Source: Diphasiastrum complanatum
Lineage: Eukaryota; Streptophyta; Lycopodiopsida; Lycopodiales; Lycopodiaceae
Assembly: GCA_029204225.1 (NCBI GenBank)
Contig: CM055106.1
Span: forward strand, 12,761,193-12,825,192
Direction of reading: 5' to 3'
DNA length: 64,000 nucleotides
Position numbers and translations under genes: made by a program. The notes beneath the pieces are model-generated. The model searched no databases, was not told the origin of the DNA, and saw only the letters and a program-made list of their open reading frames with translations. Positions within the stretch are counted from its first letter, which is position 1; each line of letters opens with the position of its first letter. Positions 20,840 to 32,656 of the stretch are shown in pieces.

Positions 20840-21672
20840 TTGGTTAGATGCTTACGGTACATAGATGCTTTTAGTACTCATAATGTCAATGTTGATGTAT
20901 CGTCTTTCTCTAAAGCATTTTCTTTTACTGATGATAATTTAGAATCTTCGCTTGAGGGCAAAATCTTTAAGAGACTTAGGGAGGAATATAATAATATATT
21001 CCGTGAGCAGTTGCCTGAGGGTCTTCCCCCCTCACGGGGTGTAGACCATCACATAGATCTCCTTCCTGACAGCTCTCCTGTATCGCTTTTTCCCTATAGG
21101 ATGAGCCCGAAGGAAGAAGATGAAGTTGCTAGTCAACTTAAGGAGTTGTTACGTAAAGGCCATATTTTGCCTAGTAAATCCCCTTGGGGAGCTCCTATTT
21201 TGCTCACCGACAAGAAAGACGGTGGTATTCATCTTTGTGTCGATTACAAAAAGCTTAATAAATTGACAATTAAGAACTGCTATCCCTTGCCTCGGATGGA
21301 CGACTTAATGGACCGATTGAATGGTGCTAAATATTTCACCAAATTGGACCTTAGGTCTAGGTACCATCAAATTAGAATACACAAGGGGGATGTTTCCAAA
21401 ACTAGTTTTCGTACTAGGTATGGCCATTATGAATTTTTAGTGTCACCCTTTGGTCTAACTTAATGCCCCGGCAACCTTTCAACAGATTATGAACGATATT
21501 CTTTGTCCATATCTGGGGAAGCTTCTCGTGGTATTTTTAGATGAATACTGATCTACAGTAAGACTCTTGAGGAGCACGAAGCGCAATACGTACAGTCTTA
21601 GATAATCTAAAGCAGACAAAGCTTTATGCTAAGGAGTCTATATGTGAGTTTTTTCAAACTCGACTCAAATAT
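20840..21672 (+). pseudogene. Gypsy reverse transcriptase
   Basis: Contains the standard order: [118 protein letters not shown] frame break at 21463 precedes NAPATFQQIMND. The catalytic box, normally (V/F)xDD, reads VVFLDEY followed by a stop (about 21529-21552): the second Asp is replaced by Glu, so RT activity is excluded even without the frameshift. Confidence 0.9.
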
Positions 21673-22380
21673 TTGGGACATATTGTTTCCGATCGAAGTC
21701 TTGAGATTGACTATGATAAGGTCCAAAAAATTCATGATTGGCCTATCTTGAAAACCATTAGGGAAGTGAAATCTTTTTTAGGCTTCACAAGATTTTTCCA
21801 TAAATTCATTAAAGACTATGCCTTAGTTGCATTGCCTCTAACGAATCTTCTTAAGGGAGTGAAGAAAGACAAACGAAAAACTAAAAAGGGTAATAAAAAG
21901 AAGGTCGAAAGGTGCTCGAAGATCAGTCCTCCTGTTGTTTGGACTGATGAACTTAATCAAAGCTTTGAAGCTTTGAAGATGTTGGTAGCTATAGCCCCTA
22001 TCTTACACATAGTGGACCCTAGCGGATCTTTCCTAGTGGAAACAGATGCTAGTGACTATGCGGTAGGTGCAGTCCTTTACCAGGATGGTAGACCTGTGGC
22101 TTTCAAAAGCAAGAAGTTGGACCCAGATCAAAGTAGATAATCTACTTATGAGAAGGAACTTTTTGCTGTCATCCATGTGTTAAAGATCTGGAAACATTAT
22201 TTGTATGGTTCTAAATTCATGGTTATGATAGATCATGTATCTCTTAAGTATATCTATGATGTCTCGGACCTTAGGGGTCGTAAGGCCTACTGGTCGGAAC
22301 TCATTCAAGAGTTTAAATTCAACATTAAGTACCGACAAGGTATGTTGAACTGTGTCACTGATGCTTTGAGCTGGATTGGT
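21673..22380 (+). pseudogene. Gypsy RT thumb and RNase H
   Basis: MGHIVSDRSLEIDYDKVQKI and VKSFLGFTRFFHKFIKDYA are the end of RT. VWTDELNQSFEALK, then FLVETDASDYAVGAVL (RNase H catalytic Asp in the TDAS motif) and a stop at 22138, then STYEKELFAVIHVLKIWKHY, MVMIDHVSLKYIYD and FNIKYRQGMLNCVTDALSW. The last matches the end of Gypsy RNase H ('Y.pGk.N.vADALSR'), with the normal Ala and Arg replaced. One stop splits the domain. Confidence 0.88.
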
Positions 22381-23671
22381 GAAGTTAATCAGTTATGCTT
22401 TGTTGAGTTCCAATCTGAGTTGTATCTTTCTCTGCGAGATCTTTGTCGGACCGATAAGCTTTTCGGTCATATTTGGCAAGATGTCTTGGCAGGAAGCTCT
22501 TTAATGAGAGACAATCTTGGAAAGCAGGATTCCAAGAAATCTTGCGAAGAGAAGAATCTTGATGATTATTCCATTCGAAATGTTTTGCTTTTCCGTAGAG
22601 GAAAAGTCTGTGTGCCAGATATCGCAGACATTAGGGCCCAAATTCTGACGAGTGCCATGATAGCCCCAGTGCGGGACACCCTGGTATACAGAGAACACTT
22701 GACCTTGTTAAGAGAGAATTTTATTGGCCAAAAATGAAAGGTCATGTCGAGGCATACGGTTCAAAAGTGAGAACAATGCCAAGTAAATAAAGCGGAAAGA
22801 CTCAAAGCAGCTGGTCTGTTGCATCCATTGGAAATTCCCAGCAAGAAATGGGAAAGTATTTCCATGGATTTTGTAGTCGGACTTCCCAAGTCAGAGAAGG
22901 GTCACGATGTTATTTGGTAGTAGTTGGCAGGCTAACCAAAATGGCACAGTTTATTCCAACAAAAACTACTGTCAAAGCTTCTGAACTTGCTCAACTCTTC
23001 GTTGAAAAGTTGTTCAGGTTGTATGGATTGCCGAATGATATTGTTAGTGATCATGATTCCAAGCTCACTGGCAAGTTCAGGCAGGCGGTCTTTGAAAGAC
23101 TGGAAACTACTTTAAGTCTATCATCTACGGATCACCCAGAAACCGATGGTCAGACCGAACGTGTCAACCAGTCGATGGAAGATATGCTTCGTGCATACGT
23201 TTCCATGTGACAATCAGATTGGGAAAAGTATCTCCCAATGTTGAGCTCTCATACAATAGTATGAAGCATTCTGCCACTGGTTTTAGTCCTTTTATGCTCT
23301 TGTATGACTTTCAGCCTCGTTCCCCTATCTCCATTGGACTCAAAGGTCTCAAGGTTCAAGCTGCAATAGATTTCTTGCATGATATGCAGGAAATGTTGCA
23401 GGTGGCTAGGAAAAGCATTAGATTGGCTCAAGATAGAGCCCTATTCTATGCCAACCGAAGTCGTGCTTCTCGAGAGTTTGAGATTGGTGATTGGGTGTAT
23501 CTTAGAATCCCCAAGGATTCTAAGCCACTTAAAATGTTCAAATGTCCGAAGTTATCTCCATGTTTTTTATTGGTCCTTTCAAAGTTCTTAAGAAGATTGA
23601 TAAGGCTGCTTATAGATTGGAACTCCTTGTTGGAACTAAGGTTCATCTTGTATTCCATGTTAGTCGTTTAA
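22381..23671 (+). pseudogene. Gypsy integrase
   Basis: Starts after the RNase H end and carries the integrase zinc-finger region in broken form ([15 protein letters not shown], then CEQCQ- and [15 protein letters not shown]-type residues across frames at 22740-22830), the core SMDFVVGLPKSEKG, TKMAQFIPTKTTV, YGLPNDIVSDHDSKLTG, TDHPETDGQTERVNQSMEDM, then NSMKHSATGFSPFMLLYDF. The second Asp is SDHDS. The C-terminal half (23207-23671) includes DRALFYANRSRASREFEIGD, the GPY/F-like segment. At least three frame changes break it. Confidence 0.87.
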
Positions 23672-23908
23672 AGGAATGACTTGGTGGGAAAGATGACCTA
23701 ATTCCCATAGATGATCTAGTTCTGTTGGAGGATTTGACTACTTTTGTACCCCATGAACCGGAAAGGATCATGGATACTCGACGACATTAGCTAAGAAATC
23801 GTATGATCTCTGAACATCTAATTCATTGGAAAGGTAGGTCAGATGATGAGGGCACTTGGGAGAAGGAGGATGATTTAAGACTTAGATTCCCTAGTTTTTT
23901 CCCATAGA
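23672..23908 (+). pseudogene. Integrase chromodomain (chromovirus)
   Basis: Downstream of the integrase: LIPIDDLVLLEDLTTFVPHE then RNRMISEHLIHWKGRSDDEG and TWEKEDDLRLRFPSFFP. The LIHWKG..DDEGTWE pattern is a chromodomain, which defines chromovirus Gypsy elements and targets insertion to marked chromatin. A TAG interrupts it between RRH and LRN (about 23788). Confidence 0.8.
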
Positions 23909-23914
23909 AAAAAG

Positions 23915-24278
23915 TTTTTTTTTTGGGGGGGGGGGGGGATGTTATGTATCATAACGGTACGCCCTTCAGTGACGGACTCGCAAGGGGCATGACGTAGGAC
24001 TAGAGTTATCGACATGTTTTGGTGCCACACGTCACCATCCTAGGTGGTCACGTGTCACTGGCAGGACCATGCTTGATGGGACCCACTGAGCTATGCATGT
24101 ATAGTGGTGGGGTTTCCCTCTTTCCAGACACTCAGTCTACCCGGGAGTTGGTGGATGGAGAGCATGTGCATTAGCTAGGATGTATCTCCAGGCCAGGAGA
24201 TGTGTGCTAGGGAGAGCCGAGTGCGATGGATGGTGGTATGGGAGGCCAGTTATCGTAGGAGGCTTGACCAGACATGAT
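23915..24278 (+). repeat. Gypsy polypurine tract and truncated 3' LTR
   Basis: A run of T then 14 G ending at 23938 (TTTTTTTTTTGGGGGGGG) acts as polypurine tract. The LTR starts TGTTATGTATCATAACGG at about 23940 and has a high GC content compared with the surroundings. It stops at about 24278 where a minus-strand Copia gag begins, so its right end is missing. No 5' copy of this LTR was found in the window. Confidence 0.65.
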
Positions 24279-25100
24279 TATGTCAATTGCTCCAGGGCAT
24301 GGGGTTGGGACGATTGAAAATAAAGATTCCTTCTTGACTCATAAGGATCACAAAGATCCAACATCATGTTACCAAGATCTCGAGACTTAGGCTTATCAAA
24401 ATTGGCAAGATGCATGCCATAATAACATAGAGTCTGTAACATATCTTCATGCTTGATTACCATGCTAATATAAGATCTAATGAGTGAAGCTTCATCGAGT
24501 ATCGTGAAAGCTTCGTCACCTCTGTCAGCATCTTTGGATGACTCTGCAACATTAGCTTCTTCAGCCTTGTTCTTTCTTTTTGGGTTGAATCTGCAATCGT
24601 ATGCAGACTTCTTGTAGTGCATGCAAGGTATTGCTGGATTGAACCAGGCCTGGTTTGTGACAGTGATCACAAGAAGAATATTGTTGATTCGAGGACTTCA
24701 TTTTCTCAAATCTTGGCTTGTTCTTGTTCTTCTTCTTTCCTTTCGTGAAGAGAGCCTTCTCTTGATCACTGCTTCTCTCTCCTTTGTCTCTCATTAGTCT
24801 CTCATTAGTCTCTCATTTGTGACAAGACTGACTGCTTTGTCGAATGTCATATCTGGTAAACTCAATATGAGCATTCTTAGCAGCTGATAGGACGTCGGTA
24901 GAGAGTTCATGAAGTACATCAGCTGCTGTGGTGCCAGGACCTGGTGCTCCTGTCCTGATGCAGCGAGTTGAGCTAAGATCATTCTGATCTTCTCAATGTG
25001 CTGATCCAACTGGTTGCCATCCCATCATATGGATTGCAGCTAATTGTGAAGGTGCATGACTGAAGCTGTAGTCCTCACTTCATAATTCTATTTCAATCTT
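24278..25100 (-). pseudogene. Copia gag fragment (minus)
   Basis: Minus-strand gag of the UBN2 type. From right: NQLDQHIEKIRMILAQLAAS, LAPQQLMYFMNSLPTSYQLL and DMTFDKAVSLVTNERLMRD, then a Lys-rich linker KKKNKNKPRFEKM and a broken zinc knuckle (CDHCHKPG, with the following His/Cys lost to a frameshift; CMHYKKSAYDC in the next frame). The tail SSKDADRGDEAFTILDEA leads toward protease. Four short frames, so decayed. Truncated on both ends: the Gypsy LTR joins at 24278 and an opposite-strand RNase H piece at about 25112. Confidence 0.75.
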
Positions 25101-25111
25101 TCCCACGTTGC

Positions 25112-25330
25112 ATGGCTGCTTTCGCAGTCTTCAATCTACATGATCAGCCTGAAGTGCCAATATTTATAGATGCAGATTGGGTAGATAATATTGATGACAG
25201 AAGGTCTACCGGTGGTCATACATTCAGTTATGGTATAGCTGCAATTTCGTGGAGCAGCAAAAAGCAACCGACAGTAGCCTTATTCTCGATGGAAGCTGAA
25301 TATCGAGCACTCAGCAATTCAATGTCCCTC
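25112..25330 (+). pseudogene. Copia RNase H fragment (plus)
   Basis: A 60-residue Copia RNase H start: IFIDADWVDNIDDRRSTGGH, ISWSSKKQPTVALFSMEAEY, RALSNSM. It is sandwiched between a minus-strand gag (left) and the minus-strand RT of Copia-C (right); the join with the latter is at about 25311-25330. It is probably the missing RNase H end of one of them, inverted. Confidence 0.8.
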
Positions 25331-27274
25331 GAATGTATCTGAGAATACGTTTAGCAGACTTCAAGTGTGTTTGACTAGGATCTTGCATAAATTGACTAAC
25401 AACACCAACAACATAAGAAATATCAGGTTGTGTGTGTGTCAAATAAATCAAACTACCCACCAGCTGTCTATACAAATAAGCATCCACTTTCTCAGATTCA
25501 TCATATGTAGTAAGCTTCGTGTTGACATCCATAGGTGTATCAAAGGCTTACAATCTTGCATATTGAACTTATTAAGCAAATCTTGTGCATATTTGCTTTG
25601 TGTAAGAACGACCACATTTTTCTTTTGCCATACTTCAATGCCAAGACAATAGTGCATCAATCCTAGATCGCTCATGTCAAAAGCATTGGAAAGATCTGAT
25701 TTGATTTCATCAATTAAGCTCTCATTACTTCCTGTAATAATCAAATCATCCACGTACAGCACAATGAACACTATATTTGAATCTTGCCTTAGAATGTAAA
25801 GATTAGGATCAACATCACTCTTTAATATTCCCCTTCGCTTAAAGTATTCATCAATGCAAGAGTACCACGCCCGTGGTGCTTCCTTCAATCCATAAATAGC
25901 TTTGTTGAGCTTACAAACAAGGTGCTCCCTCCCTGGTTCAATAAATCCTTGAGGTTGTACTAAGTACACTTCTTCATCCAACACTCCATTAAGAAAAGCA
26001 GATTTAACATCCATTTGCTGGATCTTCCAACCATAGAAAGCAGAAATAGCAATGACAGAACGTATAGTTAGCATCTTAGCTACGAGTGCAAAGGTTTCTT
26101 CAAAATCAATACCTTCATGCTGCTCAAATCCTCTCGCAACCAACCGTGCTTTGTATTTGTTGAGTTGCCCATCAGCTCCATATTTGATCTTGTATATCCA
26201 TTTGCAAGTGATAGACGTCTTACCATCAGGTAGCTCAACCAAGTTCCAAGTCCTATTTTGTGATATAGCTTCCATTTTTGTTTCCATAGCTTCATGCCAC
26301 TCCTCGTGCTCCTTTGCTTTATCAAAAGTTTTTGGTTCTTGAGCCTTGAGCATAGAATCCATTAGGGCTAGATTCATCTCTAATCTTGCAGGAGGTTTTC
26401 GATTTCTACTTGATCTTCTAAGCTCTCCATGCTCACTAGATTCGGGAGTATCTCCCTTTTTTGAACCATCTATGACTGATAAGTACCATTTAGGTACTCT
26501 CTTGGGAATTTCAGCATCATGCTTGCCTTTGTCCAATGGATTTTCTATATCAAAATCCACTTCCTTCTTGACCTGTACTTTCGCTCCCTCATCAAAAGGT
26601 TCAGTGATTACTTCAGATTGTTCACCTTGGCCCATCTCGTCAAACATAGCATCTCTAGAAATTACAAGCTTCTGTGCATTTGTGTCATACATCCTGTATG
26701 CCTTGGCCTTCTCATCATATCCAAGGAAAATACACTTGATAGCTTTTGCATCCAATTTCCTTCGTTTCTCATCAGGAATATGAGCATAAGCATCACAACC
26801 AAATACTCTCAAATGAGAAATATTAGGTATCTTTCTAGTAACAGCTTCATGAGGTGTCTTACCTTCCATGGATTTAGTAGGAGACCGATTCAGGATGTGC
26901 GTAGCTGTGCTACAAGATTTTGCCCAAAAGGTGTTTGACAAACCCTTGCTTTTGAGCATCGCCCTGGCCATCTCAACAATAGATCTGTTCTTTCGTTCTG
27001 CAACTCCATTTTGTTGTGGTGAATACGATGTTGTAGTCTGCCTCTTGATCCCTTGATCTTTGCAGAAATCAATAAATTTTGTCGAAAAATACTCACCACC
27101 TCCATCAGATCTCAAAGTTTTGATGCAACATCCTGTTTGTTTTTCAACTAATGCCTTGAATTCCTTGAGCTTAACAAAAGCATCTGATTTCTTGCTTATG
27201 AAATAAATCCAAATGCATCTGCTATAATCATCAATGAAGGTGATAAAGTAATAGTAGTCACTAAGAGATCTAGT
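25311..27274 (-). pseudogene. Copia-C integrase core, RT and RT end
   Basis: A long minus frame (27115-25448, 555 codons, and open further up to 27277). In order: RSDGGGEYFSTKF (integrase), SPQQNGVAERKNRSIVEMAR (with the catalytic Glu), HLRVFGCDAYAHIPDEKRRK, RRSSRNRKPPARLEM, then RT: CKWIYKIKYGADGQLNKYKA, QMDVKSAFLNGVLDEEVYL, LYVDDLIITGSNES (intact YVDD) and LGIEVWQKKNVVV. A one-base frameshift near 25550 moves the frame to STTYDESEKVDAYLY-type residues, GSLIYLTHTQPDISYVVGVV and the RT end at 25311. RNase H and the 3' LTR are absent. Confidence 0.9.
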
Positions 27275-28108
27275 CTACATAGGTCCACATAGATCACTGT
27301 GGACAAGATCTAGGATGCCACTGGCTCTCCTTGCTCCACTTTTGGGAAATTTCTCTCTGTGTTGTTTTCCCAAAATGCAACCTTCACAAATTTTTTCTTC
27401 AAAAGAAATATCAGGCAATTCTATAACTAGATTACCTCTTTTGAGAATCTGTAAACTTTGAGCACTAATATGACTGAATCGTTGATGCCAAAGATCACTT
27501 CGATTGTCAACTGTGCTTACCATAGCTTGAACAAAAGATCTCGCATTCAATTTGTAGAGTCGATTCCTGTTGACTCTAGCTCCTGTAGCAATCACTTTGT
27601 AGTGATTCTTGATGTCTTTGACAAGACATTTGTCACTGTCAAACTCAACTTTGAGTTGTTGATCAACCATCGTCCCAACAGATAGTAGATTGTTAGCTAA
27701 GCCAAGTACATATTGCACATTGCTTATCCACTTTATCTTCCCACTGGCTAACTTCACTGGTACCACTCCTACTCCTTTAACAGATAGCAATTTGCCATCG
27801 GCTTGTCCAACTTCATCACCATTGTGAGTTTCCTTGGGTTTTGAAAACCACTCTTTCCTTGAAGTCATGTGCTTGGATGCACCACTATCAATGTACCAGG
27901 TATCCTTGGTTTCATCACTTGTCATTAATATTGTAATGAACAATTCTGAGCTCTCACCTATATCGTCTTCATATTGATCATCATCGTATTGATGTTGATC
28001 AGTATAATTGTTTTCATAATAATAATCATCAAATTGATGCTGATCAGCATAATTTCCCACTTGTCCTTTGTCTTTTATTTGTTTCATCTCCTCTGTTTCT
28101 TGAAGCAT
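27275..28108 (-). pseudogene. Copia-C protease and integrase N-terminus
   Basis: Same frame as the RT region, separated from it by a single TAG at 27275-27277. Features: acidic Tyr/Gln/Asp-rich linker (28080-27950), protease WYIDSGASKHMTSRKEWF (intact DSGAS), SVKGVGVVPVKLASG, NLLSVGTMVDQQLKVEF, the GAG-pre-integrase motif DLWHQRFSHISAQSLQ and the HHCC finger end CEGCILGKQHRE, then DLVHSDLCGPM. Length and order are normal for Copia. Confidence 0.88.
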
Positions 28109-28922
28109 TCACGCTCCCAGTGGCCAGGTTTGTTGCAATACCTACAATTTCCAAGTTTATTTTGCTTGGAATAGTTGCGTCCTTGACCTCAGTCTTGATT
28201 CCAATTGCCTCGATTTGGGCCATCATTGAATTGTTCTTGAGATTGTTGGAATAATCCACGATTCCACCTCTTGATTGGTGTCTTCCACGACCAAATATAC
28301 CACCACGTCTCCTGACTGTAAGAGCTTGATCAAATTCCCTGTTGTGATGACTCAAGTTCTCTTGGCGTTGTTCTTCCTGCAAAAGCAATCCACCTAACTC
28401 TTCATAGGTTGGAAGATTTTCTCGTGTGGCTATACTTGTCACAAACATCTAATGTGACTCACTCAAACTATTCAATGTCAACTGCACAATCTCACGATCC
28501 TGTACTCGCTCTCCAACTGCTGCTAATTGATCACAAATCTCTTTATCTTCAGTAGGTGATCAGCAACAGTTGCACCATCATCCATCCGCAATGTGTGCAG
28601 CTTCGTCTTCAAGAATAGCACTCGAGATGTGTTTGTGGTCTCAAACAATGCCTTCAACGTATCCCATGCTTATTTTGGTCCTTCTGAATCCAAAATGTAG
28701 GGAATAATTGTATCTCTAACGGATAAGTTGATGACATTCTGTGCTTTTCATTTTCTTCTGTCAAATGTCTGTTGATCTTCTTCAATCAATGGCCTTGTCT
28801 CTTCACTTGTCACGATCTCCCATAGTTCCTTTCCTTCTTCAGTTTGAATTTTCAAACTGCATAGTTGCCAGCTCCTTCCAATTTGTTTGACTCATTGAGA
28901 ACACTCTTGCTTAGAGTTGCCA
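28044..28922 (-). pseudogene. Copia-C gag with zinc knuckle
   Basis: The ATG at 28922 opens MATLSKSVLNESNKLEGAGN, the same start as Copia-B gag (MANMGESILSESSKLDEISN). A TGA about 24 codons in replaces the conserved Trp before KFKLK. A later frame (28448-28044) has NLPTYEELGGLLLQEEQRQ. In a third frame lies the knuckle CRYCNKPGHWEREC at about 28145-28104. So gag carries one stop and at least two frameshifts, while pol is nearly clean. Confidence 0.75.
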
Positions 28923-28997
28923 TTACTGAATAGATGAGTCCAGATTAAGTAATTTATCACACCACAAAACTGTATATATTTTTCTAGTTATACACCT

Positions 28998-29240
28998 GAT
29001 ATCGGAATGGAGCGCGGAAGTACAGCTGCTCAAGATCCTCTTCAACTTGTGCGCTTGGATCCGATATTGGAGCATGCGATATCGGACTGGAGCGTGGATG
29101 TACAACTGCTCGGAATTTTCTTTAGCTCGTGCGCTCGGATCCGATATCGGTACGGACTTGCGATATCGGACAAGAGCGCAGATGTACGACTGCTCAGGTG
29201 TCTCTTCAGCTAGCACACTTGGATCCAATATTGGTACGAA
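28998..29240 (-). repeat. Tandem repeat in Copia-C leader (3 x 80-84 bp)
   Basis: Three units starting GATATCGGAATGGAGCGCGG (28998), GATATCGGACTGGAGCGTGG (29078) and GATATCGGACAAGAGCGCAG (29162). Each includes a TGTACAACTGCTC-like block, a CTTGTGCGCTTGGATCC block and GATCCGATATTGG. They lie between primer-binding site and gag, i.e. in the untranslated leader. Confidence 0.75.
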
Positions 29241-29865
29241 AAAAGAAAGAATATAAGAACTTTCAGAGGGAATATTCCAGATTCTCTACTTTGGCACGGC
29301 GGTTATGCCGCCTTCTCTTTGCAAAGATTTCGAAACGAGTGATCATTCAAACAAACAGATATCAGTAATGTGAAAAGTATGAAGTTTCCTAACTTTGAAT
29401 GACAGTACTAGATACTATCTAGTGTGATTTGTGATACTCCAAACAGACAAATGAGAAATTTCTTGGCAAACCTCTCACATAAATAGCACTTTCCACAACC
29501 ACTAGGAAGTATTGTAAGAATCTCCCCCACTCAACAGATTTTCAATCTGTCTGATGCTACCCTGGCCATTTGGATGCCTACGAGATTGTGCTTTTCACAA
29601 CAACTAGGAAGTATTGTAAAAATTTTTCCACTCAATAAATTTTCAACTTGTTTGATGTTGTCCTGGTCTTTCTGATGCCTCCGGGACTGTGTCTTCGTTC
29701 CCCACTGATGATTCTGAGCTCCAAACCTACAAAATAAACCAAAGAAGATTTTTTTTTAGCTATTTTTATCTCTCCAAGCTTTTATCTCCCGTGAAGGACT
29801 TTCTCACTTCGTTGTGGAGCCTGTGACAAGCTGTATCCACTGATAAGGCACGTAGGACTATTGCC
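29241..29865 (-). other. Copia-C leader, non-coding
   Basis: Untranslated leader between the primer-binding site and the tandem repeat. A second repetition is visible: CACAACCACTAGGAAGTATT (29493) and CACAACAACTAGGAAGTATT (29598), each followed by GTAA-AAT and a CACTCAA-AGATTTTCAA block. No gene. Confidence 0.5.
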
Positions 29866-29877
29866 GCTCTGATACCA
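29866..29877 (-). other. Primer-binding site of Copia-C
   Basis: Reverse complement reads TGGTATCAGAGC followed by GG, the complement of the 3' end of initiator tRNA-Met, directly abutting the CA end of the LTR at 29878. Confidence 0.8.
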
Positions 29878-30138
29878 TGTCAACAATCAGAAATGCAACA
29901 TCAAGCATTCACCATAAACAATCACCAAGTAGGGAGACGGAAGAAGAACACGCAATATCACTCTATCACACTAACATACTGAATGTAAAATGTACATATA
30001 AACCCTGAACCCTGATAGAGAGAGAGACCTAGGAGTAGACTACTAGACTAGCCAACGACTTGTTACAACTAGTAATAAAGTACATCGTAAACAGTACCTA
30101 AGAAGTGTAACAATGAAGTTTATCATTGATTTCTAACA
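29878..30138 (-). repeat. Copia-C 5' LTR (261 bp)
   Basis: On the minus strand it begins TGTTAGAAATCAATGATAAA at 30138 and ends GATTGTTGACA at 29878, giving TGTT...(A)CA ends, immediately followed by the primer-binding site. It contains a TATATGTACA promoter-like word (29992-30002). The 3' LTR is not in the window. Confidence 0.75.
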
Positions 30139-30784
<646 letters not shown>

Positions 30785-32034
30785 ATCAAGGATTAAGGAT
30801 TAAGGGTAAAGGACCAAGAGCCAAGGGCTAAGGGTTAAGGTCCAAGGGAGAAGGGTTCAGAGCCAACGAGCAATGGCTAAGAGTTAAGGGCCAAGTGCTA
30901 AGGCTAAGGGCCAAGGACCAAGGGCTAAGGGACAAAAGTTAAGAGTTAAGAGCCAAGGGTTAAGGCCTAAGGGCCAAGTGCTATGGGCCAATGGTAAAAG
31001 GCCAAGTGTCTAGGGCCAGGGGCCAAGGGCTAAGCATTAAGGTCCAAGAACCAAGGATTAAGGTCCAAGGACCAAGGGTTAAAGGCTAAGAGACAAGGGC
31101 TAAGGAACAAGGGCCAAGGACCAAGGGCTAAGGATGCAGGCCAAAGAGGAAGGACAATGGAACAAAGACTAAGGGCCAAGGAAAAAGGATTTAGGATTTG
31201 GCGCTAGGGGGTTGGGGTTTAGGGCTAAGGGTTAAGGATTTAGGATTTAGGGTAGGGTTTAGGATTTAAAATTTAGGAGTAAGGGCCTAAGGTTTAGGTT
31301 TTAGGTTAAAAGATTTCAAATTTAGGGTTTATGATTTAGGGTTTAGGGTTTAGGGCTAAGAGCTTAGGGCTTAGGGTTTAAGGCTAGGAGATTTAGGGTT
31401 TATGGCTAGGTTAGAATTTAGGGTTTTGGGTTTAGGATTAAGGGCTAAGTGCTTAGGGTTTAGAATTTAGGATTTAGGATGGATTTAGAATCTAGGATTT
31501 AGGGCCTAAGGCTTAGAGTTTAAGATTTAGGGCTAAGAACTGAGGGCTTAGAGTGTAGGATTCAGGGTTTAGGGCTAAGGGCTTAGGGTTTAGGGTTTAT
31601 GGTTGGGTTAGGATTTAGGGTTTTGGTATTAGAATTTAGGGTTTAGGATCTATAGCTAAGGCCTTAGGGTTTAAGATTTAGGATTTAGGTCTAAGGGCTT
31701 AGGATTTAGGATTTAGTGTTAACGGTTTAGATTTAGGATTAAGGGTTTAGGGTTTAGGATTTAGGATTTAGAGAGAAGGGTTTAGAGTTTAGGGTTTAGG
31801 GCTAAGGGTTAAGAGTTAAGGATTTAAGATTTATGGTTTAGAGTTTAGGATTTACAATTTAGGGTTAAGGGCTTAGAATATAGGATTTAGTGTTCAAGAT
31901 TTAGGGTTAAGGTCCAAGGGTTTTGGATTTAGGTTTTAAATTTTAGGATTTAGGATTTAGGGCTTAGGGCTAAGGTTTTAGGCTTTAGGATTTAGGGCTA
32001 AGTGCTTAGGACTCAGGGTGTAGAATTTAGGGTT
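30785..32034 (+). repeat. Degenerate telomere-like heptamer array
   Basis: About 1.25 kb of 6-8 bp units. The left third is mainly CCAAGGG/CTAAGGG/TTAAGGG; the rest is mainly TTTAGGG/TTAGGATT/GGGCTAAGG. The plant telomere unit is TTTAGGG, and perfect copies occur in short runs (for example GGGTTTAGGGTTTAGGG near 31340). Heavy degeneracy and internal location exclude a functional telomere. It sits directly before the Copia-B leader. Confidence 0.85.
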
Positions 32035-32656
32035 CGCTCTCAAGGAATTCGATTCAGTGCACAGATGCTGAAAAATCCATACGATTACGCACCAATCAAA
32101 TCAACGATGGAGATTTTGAACTGGAGAGTGAAGGAAAGCCGTCGGATCAAAATCGACCGTTAGATATACTTTGAAGGGTCCTTGAAGAAGGCTAAGAGAA
32201 TCTAAAACAAATTTAGCCTTTCAATTTTAATAAAAATCTTCACTTTGAGAGTTGAGTTGGGTTCAAATTCACTGAAGGTTGAAGTCTCTTCAAACTGAAG
32301 AAATAGTTCAAAAAGGGAAAAAGCCCTTAATTTTGTCTCCTTTATCCGTTTTGACCCAAACGAAGGGCACCCGGACTGTACCTGCAAGCTAGGTACAACA
32401 AAATAGAGAGATTGCAGCGGAGAAAGTGTTCGGAGTGCACCAGAAGTGATTTCACCATTTTACTGGGCACGAAGTTGGGAGTTGACGACTGAGTGCATTT
32501 TGGAAGGCGACGCCGATTTGGCTTTCAAATTGGTGGAAAAGCGGTGAGTGGCCTGGTAAGGGAAAAAGTGCAGATCATTATTTTCAACTTATGACATCAT
32601 TGTTGGCCTTGGCATACTATTTTTAGCCTACGACAAAAGTTTTAAGCAGTTTTGCG
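32035..32656 (+). other. Region before Copia-B gag, no gene
   Basis: Non-coding 620 bp between the heptamer array and the gag start, probably the 3' part of the Copia-B leader. No 5' LTR and no primer-binding site were found upstream, so the element is truncated or interrupted by the array. Confidence 0.4.

Noticed and set aside
28923-29256. Open frames on both strands over 29.0-29.25 kb
   Set aside because: They follow the 80-84 bp tandem repeat; all frames give repeated peptides without known motifs.
30785-32034. A real telomere or chromosome end
   Set aside because: Repeats are highly degenerate, lie inside the window and are followed by retroelement sequence.
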